Assembly: GCA_035514535.1 (NCBI GenBank)
Contig: DATKAZ010000081.1
Span: forward strand, 1-8,902
From: XN24 sp035514535
GTDB taxonomy: Bacteria; Pseudomonadota; Gammaproteobacteria; Steroidobacterales; XN24
Direction of reading: 5' to 3'
DNA: 8,902 nt
A program made the position numbers and the translations under genes. Below the pieces are notes generated by a model. It did not search any database. It was given only the letters and a program-made list of their open reading frames with translations, and was not told the DNA's origin. Numbering within the stretch: position 1 is the stretch's first letter; each line of letters opens with the position of its first letter. This document shows, one piece after another, positions 1 through 5,260 of the stretch.

Positions 1-855
1 CATCGCACCGTCTCCAGCGCAGCGATGAGATCGCCGTGCTGCACACCGCCCTCGCGGTAGTCCGGCACCCAGTGCACGTAGCCCATGGTGGTGTTCACAC
101 TGCCGTGTCCGAGCAGGCGCTGCAGCACGTGCACCGGCAACCCCGCCTCGAGCTGGTGCGTCGCGTAGGCGTGGCGCAACGAATGCATCCCGCCCACCTT
201 CTCGACACCGGCACGCGCCTTCGCCCGCGTGAACGCCTTTTGCAACGAGGTCTTGCTCAGCGCCAGCGTCGGCTCGCGCCCGGGAAACAACCACTGCGAG
301 GGCCGGTACACCTGCCAGTACCCGCGCAACTGTGCGAGCAGCCCCGCCGAGAGCAGCACCCGGCGATCCTTCGCGCCCTTGCCCTGCACCACGTGCGCCT
401 GTGTGCGCTCGCGATCGATGTCGAGCACCCGCAGCGACACCACCTCGCTCAACCGCAACCCGCAGCCATAGCTCATCGACAGCGCCATGCGGTGCTTGCC
501 GTTGGCACACGACGCCAGGATGCGCGCCACCTCGGCGCGCGTGAGCAACTGCGGGATGCGCTGCTCGCGCTTCGGGATCACCACCTCGACATCGAAGCGC
601 GCACGCTCGAGACCCAACCTTCAGATAGAAGAAGCGGATCCCGTGCAGGTGCACCAGGCAACTGGCTGGTGACAGCGCACGCTCGAGCACCAGGTGGCGG
701 AAGTAATCCGCCACGTCATCAGGCTCGAGACGCTCCGGTGAACGGCCGTGATAGCGTGCCAGTGCCGCGACCGAGGACGTGTAGCTTTGCTGTGTGCGGA
801 TCGAGAAACCGCGCTGGCGCATGCTCTCGATCATCTTGTGACGTAACGGCGTCAT
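1..855 (-). pseudogene. Tyrosine recombinase (IS91-companion type), frameshifted, reaches window edge
   Basis: A site-specific DNA recombinase read from an ATG at 855-853, preceded by GCGAGGAGAAGG as ribosome binding site. The first frame gives a SAM-like N-terminal domain starting MTPLRHKMIESMRQRGF and ending FFYLKV. Around 615-621 the reading moves to another frame, which continues LGLERARFDVEVVIPKREQR to the edge; one extra base or two missing bases would explain it. In the rejoined protein (about 285 residues) the catalytic set is complete: Arg in YGCGLRLSE (about 135), Lys in GKGAKDR (about 160), HSLRH (225-228), His in LLGHGS (251) and Tyr in TTMGYVH (260). The integron-integrase-specific insertion is not seen, so this is not IntI. 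The opening and overall layout resemble recombinases found beside IS91-family transposases; that transposase would lie to the left, outside the window. The stop codon is not seen. Probably inactive unless the shift is a sequencing error. Confidence 0.8.
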
Positions 856-1080
856 CGTCCTTCTCCTCGCTCAATGCCCCATATCGGGCACCGAGGAGCA
901 AGGACGTCAGAGCCTGACGCCGCACGCGCATCGAGGTCACAAGGAAAGCCGCCGCGAAGCGGCTTAGTTCAACTTCAAGTAGGCAGCGAAGGCTGCCGAC
1001 TGCGCGAACTTCATCGTGCACAACGAGATCACCTTTGGTTCGCACAACGGACGAATTCCAAAGGAATTGGCCCAGCAAGA
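856..1080. other. Palindrome-rich intergenic region between recombinase and methyltransferase
   Basis: No convincing gene is present. It contains three short perfect inverted repeats: 946-952 with 959-965 (AAGCCGC/GCGGCTT), 982-987 with 992-997 (GGCAGC/GCTGCC), and 1054-1059 with 1063-1068 (AATTCC/GGAATT, spacer AAA). Both flanking genes read leftward, so the region is 3' of the methyltransferase and 5' of the recombinase. It may hold a terminator, the recombinase promoter, or the end of an IS91-type element. No promoter can be assigned with confidence. Confidence 0.5.
946..965 (-). terminator. Possible hairpin terminator 3' of the methyltransferase
   Basis: On the minus strand a 7-bp stem (AAGCCGC/GCGGCTT) with a six-base loop TTCGCG is followed by TTCCTT. 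A second hairpin (GGCAGC, loop CTTC, GCTGCC) lies just before it at 982-997. Position, about 115 bases after the methyltransferase stop, fits transcription end, but the T tract is short and interrupted. It could equally be a transposon-end structure. Confidence 0.35.
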
Positions 1081-1947
1081 CTATCTGGCGACCAGAGGCG
1101 CCATGCGCCGGCCCGTGAAGCAGAGCGCGGTGTTGACCAGGCAGAGCCGGCCGTCGGCATCCGCCCGATCGCGCGCCGCCTGTGTGACCGCCTCCCAGGC
1201 CGCCTCGACGAGGTGCGGTGGATGATGCTGCCGCAGCTTCGAGTCCAAGGTCGTGACGTCGCGGCGGAACTGCGTGTATGCGTCCGCCGAGGCGAACTCG
1301 AACGTGAGCGGCAGCGGCTCCCAGCTCACCTCGACGAGGCCGGCACGCCGCATCGGCGCGGCAAGCCGCTCCGGCTCGGCGAAGCGAAAGGCATCCAAAG
1401 TGCCGGGGGGATCCTCGGGCAGCGGCGCGCAAGCGGCCACCGCCGCGGACGATATCTGGATCATCGGCACCTCCTCGCGCGTCGCCCAGGCGGCCGCCGC
1501 GAAGCCGCCGCCCGGTTTCAGCAGCGTCACCAGCCGACGCAGCGCTTCATCCAGGCCGGGCACGAACATCAGTCCCCAGCGGCACAGGATGGCGTCGAAG
1601 GAGTCCGGAGGCAAATCGGGCCTTTCAGCGTCCATCGCGCGAAACATGATGTTCCGCAGGCCCGCCGCCTCGGCGCGCGCAGCGGCGCCACGCAGCATAG
1701 CCGCAGCCATGTCCGTGGCAAGCACGCGCCCGCGCGGACCTACTCGCCTGGCGGCGGTAAGCGCGGGCTCGCCCAGGCCGGTGGCAAGATCCAGCACGGT
1801 GTGGCCTGGCGCCACGCCAGCCAGGGCAACCAGGCGCTCGCTGACCGGCTGTGCGGCATTTTCGAACACGCTCCACCAGCGGGACCAGCCCACCGCGACG
1901 GCGTCCCACGGCTCGAACGGCTGCGCGGGCCGAACGCTGCCGGTCAC
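1081..1947 (-). CDS. Class I SAM-dependent methyltransferase
   Basis: A 288-residue soluble protein of the Methyltransf_11/25 (UbiE-like) fold that transfers a methyl group from S-adenosylmethionine to an unidentified substrate. Motif I is VLDLATGLGE (residues 51-60), the acidic residue binding the ribose hydroxyls is likely D79 in LATDM, D106 lies in AMDAERPDL, DSFDAILCRWGLMF (115-128) is the motif IV region, and LLKPGGGFAAAAW (142-154) is the post-motif strand. The N-terminal FEPWDAVAVGWSRWW is typical of small-molecule methyltransferases. Start is GTG at 1947-1945, overlapping the TGA of the upstream chimeric ORF in a GTGA junction, which suggests translational coupling. The first 18 or so codons have a diverged copy at 3068-3124, implying this gene once followed the dioxygenase-rhodanese gene directly. 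Substrate cannot be told from sequence; a role in methylating a thiol or selenium compound would fit the neighbours but is speculation. Confidence 0.88.
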   Translation of the reverse strand: MTGSVRPAQPFEPWDAVAVGWSRWWSVFENAAQPVSERLVALAGVAPGHTVLDLATGLGEPALTAARRVGPRGRVLATDMAAAMLRGAAARAEAAGLRNIMFRAMDAERPDLPPDSFDAILCRWGLMFVPGLDEALRRLVTLLKPGGGFAAAAWATREEVPMIQISSAAVAACAPLPEDPPGTLDAFRFAEPERLAAPMRRAGLVEVSWEPLPLTFEFASADAYTQFRRDVTTLDSKLRQHHPPHLVEAAWEAVTQAARDRADADGRLCLVNTALCFTGRRMAPLVAR

Positions 1948-2120
1948 GACGCGGACTCCTCGGGGCCGTCGACCTTTTTCCAGGCATCGAGGCCGCCCTT
2001 GATGTGACAGCTGTTGCGCAGTCCGGTCTCCAAGGCGGTCTGCACTGCCATCGCCGAACGCTCGACGTAGGCGCAGTAGAAGACCAGACGCTTGCCGTTG
2101 GCGACGGCCAGCCCCAGCAG
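1891..2120 (-). repeat. Left copy of a 230-bp diverged direct repeat
   Basis: This aligns without gaps to 3068-3297 at a constant offset of 1177 bases. I count about 150 of 177 matches over 1944-2120 and about 40 of 53 over 1891-1943. It holds the end of a rhodanese coding region (here fused to the PEP-CTERM anchor) and the start of the methyltransferase gene. Similarity stops inside the PEP-CTERM transmembrane codons on one side and after about 18 methyltransferase codons on the other. Confidence 0.88.
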
Positions 2121-3059
2121 AAGCAAGGCGGCGGACAGAAGCGGCAATGTCCCCGGCTCCGGCACGGCCGTCGTCGTCGCCTCCGTGAAGGTCACGGAGG
2201 TCCGGATGGGATCTCCGTCCAGGACGAACGGGTCCGAGAAGCTCGCGAACGTACCCTCGGTGACGCCGTCGACCAGGATCCGGACCGCCAGATCGTAGCC
2301 GAGCAACAGGCGTTCCCCGGGGCCGACGATCCCGAGATCGAGGCTTTGCAGGCTGAATGGGATCTCGAACTCCGTACCATTGATCTGCGTGATCCCGAGA
2401 TCCAGACCGCCGGCGATCTCCTCGACAATACTGCGGGTCCCGACGCTGTCGGTTTCAATGATGAATATGTAGCTGCCGCCGAAGAAGCCGTCAAAGAAGC
2501 CGCCTGCTCCGCCGAGGCCCGCCGCCAGTGCGCCACTTGTGAGCAGGGGACCCTCGTCGGGTTCCTCGCCGGTCACACCGACATGCTCGGCGCCTACCAG
2601 AAGGCTGAATATCAGCCTGGCATCCCTGCTGAATGAATCGACGAGCAGGCCGCCGTCGATGATGAAGTTCGAGGTCACCGCCGCGGCCTGGCCGAACGGG
2701 TTCACGAACTCGTCGCTGACGATCAACACCCGGCTGAATAGCGTCCCTCGCGAGAACATGCCCGCCTCCAGGCCGACCTGCCCCAGCGAGCCGGCCGCCG
2801 CTCTCGAGAACGAGTTGAAAGCCGGGTCGGTCACCTGCGAAAGGATATTGGTGGTGAGATCGGTCTCGTCTTAGGCGAAGATGGTGTCTGTGTCGTCGAC
2901 GGCGGATCCGGCGACCAGAGCAGTCGAATCGATTGCCACCGAGGTTCGGTGGACGAGGGACGCCTGCGCCGGGCCGGCTGCCACAAGCGACAGCAGAAGC
3001 ACCGGAAAAGCAATCAGGCGGCAGCCATTCTTCGGAAGCGGGATGTTCAGTGCTCTCAT
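1944..3059 (-). pseudogene. PEP-CTERM exported protein, interrupted by a stop and fused to a rhodanese C-terminal fragment
   Basis: ATG at 3059-3057 follows GGAGGGAGAACG. The first 62 codons encode a signal peptide (basic NGCR near residue 12, core FPVLLLSLVAAG, likely cleavage after AQA at 33) and a short mature part ending DTDTIFA. An in-frame TAA at 2871-2873 interrupts it; the same frame then continues DETDLTTNILSQ for over 300 residues. The body is rich in Gly, Phe, Ser and acidic residues with beta-like character, typical of PEP-CTERM exopolysaccharide-associated surface proteins. At 2100-2165 comes the sorting signal VPEPGTLPLLSAALLLLGLA. Instead of the usual arginine cluster, the frame runs on for 51 residues matching the C-terminus of the rhodanese domain encoded at 3121 onward, with active-site loop CAYVERS in place of CAYGERS. 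A GTG at 2834 could restart translation after the stop, but without a signal peptide. In-frame preservation over 296 codons suggests the stop is recent, read through, or an error. Confidence 0.82.
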
Positions 3060-3124
3060 CGTTCTCCCTCCGCGATGACGTCCAACGGTTCAATCGGCTG
3101 CCCGCGCCGGGCGCCGGCGGTCAC
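3056..3124 (-). pseudogene. 22-codon relic of the methyltransferase 5' end
   Basis: GTG at 3124-3122 overlaps the dioxygenase-rhodanese stop (GTGA), exactly as the intact methyltransferase start overlaps the chimeric ORF stop at 1944-1947. The peptide VTAGARRGQPIEPLDVIAEG aligns to MTGSVRPAQPFEPWDAVAVG of the real methyltransferase. It then ends ER and stops at TGA 3058-3056, which itself overlaps the PEP-CTERM ATG (ATGA). It is best seen as a recombination scar, although the two stop-start overlaps could still carry ribosomes from the dioxygenase gene into the PEP-CTERM gene. Confidence 0.7.
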
Positions 3125-3297
3125 GAGACGGCTTCCATGGGGCCGTCCGCCTTCTTCCAGGCGTCCAGGCCGCCTTTCACGTGGCAGCTGTTGTGCAGTC
3201 CGGCCTCCAGGGCGGTCTGCACCGCCATCGCCGAACGCTCGCCGTAGGCGCAGTAGAAGACGAGGCGCTTGCCGGTGGCGAGGGCCAGCTCGTGCAG
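3068..3297 (-). repeat. Right copy of the 230-bp diverged direct repeat
   Basis: Partner of 1891-2120. It contains the native C-terminus of the dioxygenase-rhodanese gene and a short non-functional copy of the methyltransferase start. The two copies enclose the PEP-CTERM coding sequence, which is what a duplication-insertion or recombination with a related locus would leave. The 83% overall identity means the copies are old, or came from different genomes. Confidence 0.88.
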
Positions 3298-4164
3298 CAG
3301 GCCGCCCGGAGCGGCATATTCGGCGAGCTTCGGATAGGGCGCGTGCACGGAGCCCGGGATCACGCCGTGGCGGGCACGCTCCGCAGCGTCGCGCAGGTCG
3401 ACCGGGATCACGCCGGGACTGCCGAGCAGGGCCCGCGCCTCCACGCAGTCGAGCGACCGATGCTCGGTCTCCAGCGCCTCCTGCGCAAGTCCAACATACA
3501 GATTCGCCGGTACCGCCACGTCCATCATCTTCGGACTGGCCAGGTTGAGGTTGTGCATGATCTCGACATACTGCTCGACCGAATCGACCTGCAGGCGAGG
3601 ATTGCAGGCCTTTTCCTCGGCGATCGTGGAGACCGTGTCGCCCTTGTAGTCGTGTGCCGGGTAGACCAGCATCTCGTCGGGCAATGTGAGCAGCCTGTTG
3701 AAGATCGAGTCGTACTGCTGCGCCGGGTCGCCGTTCTGGAAGTCGGTGCGGCCGGTGCCCCGGATCAGCAGGGTGTCGCCGGTGAACACCCGGTCCTCCA
3801 TCAGGAAGCTGTAGGAGTCGTCGGTATGGCCGGGCGTGTAGATCGCCTGCAGGGCGAGCCCTTCGATCTCGACGCGATCGCCCTCGCCGACGCGCATCGA
3901 AACCAGGTCGACGCCGCTCTGCTCGCCCATCACGGTGATACAGCGCGTGCGGTCCCGGAGCACGCCCAGCCCGGTGATGTGGTCGGCGTGCACGTGCGTG
4001 TCCACAGCCTTGATCAACCTCACCTGCAGCTCGTCGAGCAGCTGCAGGTAGCGCTCCACCTTGTCCAGCACCGGATCGATGATCAACGCCTCGCCGCCGC
4101 GCCGGCTGGCGATCAGGTAGGTATACGTGCATGACACGCTGTCGAAGAGCTGACGGAAGATCAT
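3121..4164 (-). CDS. Persulfide dioxygenase-rhodanese fusion (ETHE1-like MBL-fold plus rhodanese)
   Basis: A 347-residue cytoplasmic protein. Residues 1-230 form a metallo-beta-lactamase fold of the ETHE1 type: HVHADH at 57-62, H113 in TPGHTDDSY, D130 in FTGDTLLIRGTGRTDFQ and H171 in YPAHDYKG. By family knowledge the mononuclear iron site is H57, H113 and D130, and the enzyme oxidises glutathione persulfide to sulfite and glutathione. Residues 240-347 are a rhodanese domain with PVDLRDAAERARHGVIPGSV and the catalytic loop CAYGERS (C305), which moves sulfane sulfur between thiosulfate or persulfide and thiols. Domain order and length match the natural PDO-rhodanese fusions of bacteria. ATG at 4164-4162 is supported by GGAGAT upstream. 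It lies 124 bases after the peroxiredoxin gene on the same strand. Its last 60 codons are duplicated at 1944-2120. Confidence 0.93.
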   Translation of the reverse strand: MIFRQLFDSVSCTYTYLIASRRGGEALIIDPVLDKVERYLQLLDELQVRLIKAVDTHVHADHITGLGVLRDRTRCITVMGEQSGVDLVSMRVGEGDRVEIEGLALQAIYTPGHTDDSYSFLMEDRVFTGDTLLIRGTGRTDFQNGDPAQQYDSIFNRLLTLPDEMLVYPAHDYKGDTVSTIAEEKACNPRLQVDSVEQYVEIMHNLNLASPKMMDVAVPANLYVGLAQEALETEHRSLDCVEARALLGSPGVIPVDLRDAAERARHGVIPGSVHAPYPKLAEYAAPGGLLHELALATGKRLVFYCAYGERSAMAVQTALEAGLHNSCHVKGGLDAWKKADGPMEAVS

Positions 4165-4288
4165 GGTCCGATCTCCAGTGCCGGGGTTTGCCGGGGCTGC
4201 CCAGGACTTGCCATGGGCTCCGCCCAGCCGTAGCGACGATGCGGCGCCGGCACCGTCCGGCGGCGGCGTCGATCGGCCGCGGCTTTCG
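4165..4288. other. Gap between peroxiredoxin and dioxygenase genes
   Basis: 124 GC-rich bases without an ORF of its own. It contains a short repeat of GCCGGGG near 4181-4197 and clustered GGC/CCG stretches that could form weak hairpins, but no clear terminator or promoter. Cotranscription of the two genes is plausible and not proven. Confidence 0.4.
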
Positions 4289-4948
4289 CTACTGTGGCTG
4301 CGGCACGATCCGCAAATAGGGCTTCGGCGCCTTCCAGCCGCCGGGGAACTTCTGCTTGGCCTGCTCGTCGGAGACGGCCGGCACGATGATCACGTCGCCG
4401 CCCTGCTTCCAGTTCACCGGCGTCGCCACCTGGTGCGCAGCCGTAAGCTGACAGGAGTCGACCAGCCGCAGCACCTCGTCGAAATTGCGGCCGGAGCTCA
4501 TGGGATAGGTGAGCATGGCCTTGATCTTCTTGTCCGGGCCGACGATGAAGACCGAGCGCACGGTCGCGTTGTCGGCCGCCGTGCGGCCCTTGGAGGATTC
4601 GCCAGCGCCCTCGGGCAGCATGTCGTACGCCTGCGCGATCTTCAGCTCCGGATCGCCGATCAGCGGGTAGTTGACCGCGTGGCCCTGCGTCTCCTCGATG
4701 TCGCCGACCCAGCGCTTGTGGTCCTCGACCGGGTCGACGCTGAGGCCGATGATCTTGCAGTTGCGCTTCTCGAACTCGGGCTGCAAGCCGGCCATGTAGC
4801 CGAGCTCGGTGGTGCAGACCGGCGTGAAGTCCTTCGGGTGCGAGAACAGCACCGCCCAGCCGTCCCCGATCCAGTCATGAAAACTGATGGTGCCTTGGGT
4901 CGTCTCCGCGGTGAAGTCGGGAGCCTCGGAATTGAGTCTCAATGACAT
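4289..4948 (-). CDS. 1-Cys peroxiredoxin (Prx6-type)
   Basis: A 219-residue cytoplasmic thiol peroxidase of the AhpC/TSA superfamily with the C-terminal 1-cysPrx domain, which reduces hydrogen peroxide and organic peroxides. The peroxidatic cysteine is C45 in DFTPVCTTELG. The conserved Arg of the active site is probably in ATVRSVFIVGPDKK (about residue 130). Prx6-family hallmarks include LSVDPVEDHKRW, YPMSSGRNFDEVLR and the tail VNWKQGGDVIIVP...KPYLRIVPQPQ. Length matches the family. ATG at 4948-4946 has a strong GGAGG seven bases upstream (ACGGAGGCGACC). First gene of the leftward set and divergent from the regulator at 5261. Co-location with a persulfide dioxygenase fits thiol and sulfur redox defence. 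Confidence 0.95.
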   Translation of the reverse strand: MSLRLNSEAPDFTAETTQGTISFHDWIGDGWAVLFSHPKDFTPVCTTELGYMAGLQPEFEKRNCKIIGLSVDPVEDHKRWVGDIEETQGHAVNYPLIGDPELKIAQAYDMLPEGAGESSKGRTAADNATVRSVFIVGPDKKIKAMLTYPMSSGRNFDEVLRLVDSCQLTAAHQVATPVNWKQGGDVIIVPAVSDEQAKQKFPGGWKAPKPYLRIVPQPQ

Positions 4949-5260
4949 GGTCGCCTCCGTTCAATTCATTAGCTGTTGATGAGCGCTCCGTCGCCGGGGC
5001 CAGGCCGGTCCGGCTACGCCGGCTCGCGGCGCCGGCATCGCTGTTGACGCGGACCCCTGTCAGAAGGCGATATCCCATCTGACTGCCCCATCGGTGACGT
5101 CAGCTTGGCCAGGCTAGCAGACAGGCGTAACGCCGGCGTACCTGCGGACGTGAAGGCGGCGAGCCCCTGGGATGCACCACGCGTGAAAAGCGCGTAAAAC
5201 TTGACGTTCGGGAGTCTAGGCACCTAGTCCAGGCACCTGGCGCTCCCTGGAGGGGACCCT
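4949..5260. promoter_or_regulatory. Divergent control region between peroxiredoxin operon and regulator
   Basis: 312 bases with no gene, between outward-reading genes, so it must hold promoters for both. Seen: GCCGG-T-CCGGC at 5004-5014, GCCGGC repeated at 5018-5023 and 5031-5036, TGACGTCA at 5095-5102, TTGACG at 5044-5049 and 5201-5206, and two adjacent palindromes at 5216-5240. The regulator start is preceded by GGAGGGGA at about 5251-5258. No good -10 element could be fixed for the leftward promoter. Confidence 0.6.
5216..5240. promoter_or_regulatory. Two adjacent 12-bp palindromes, candidate operator
   Basis: CTAGGCACCTAG (5216-5227) and CCAGGCACCTGG (5229-5240) are each perfect 5-bp inverted repeats around CA, separated by one T, so AGGCACCT recurs every 13 bases. 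They end 20 bases before the regulator ATG. A TTGACG at 5201-5206 could be a -35 box, with a poor -10 (CTAGTC or TAGTCC) falling inside the palindromes, so a bound protein could block or assist transcription. Autoregulation is an inference. Confidence 0.5.

Noticed and set aside
946..1000. An integron attC site next to an integrase
   Set aside because: The stem resembles attC cores, but no matching RYYYAAC/GTTRRRY pair could be placed at proper spacing, and the recombinase lacks the IntI-specific insertion.
719..1432. Long minus-strand frame of 237 codons
   Set aside because: It runs through the methyltransferase in another frame and across the hairpin region; low-complexity Arg/Ala/Gly composition and no recognisable domain.
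1253..2002. Plus-strand frames of 249 to 377 codons over the methyltransferase
   Set aside because: Antisense shadows of a gene with clear SAM-binding motifs; Arg/Ser/Ala-rich with no family resemblance.
3056..4132. Second minus-strand frame of 358 codons over the dioxygenase-rhodanese gene
   Set aside because: Arg-rich shadow frame. Only its last 22 codons are meaningful, as the methyltransferase relic.
3181..4134. Plus-strand frame of 317 codons
   Set aside because: Antisense shadow of the dioxygenase gene, whose metal-binding and rhodanese motifs are unmistakable.
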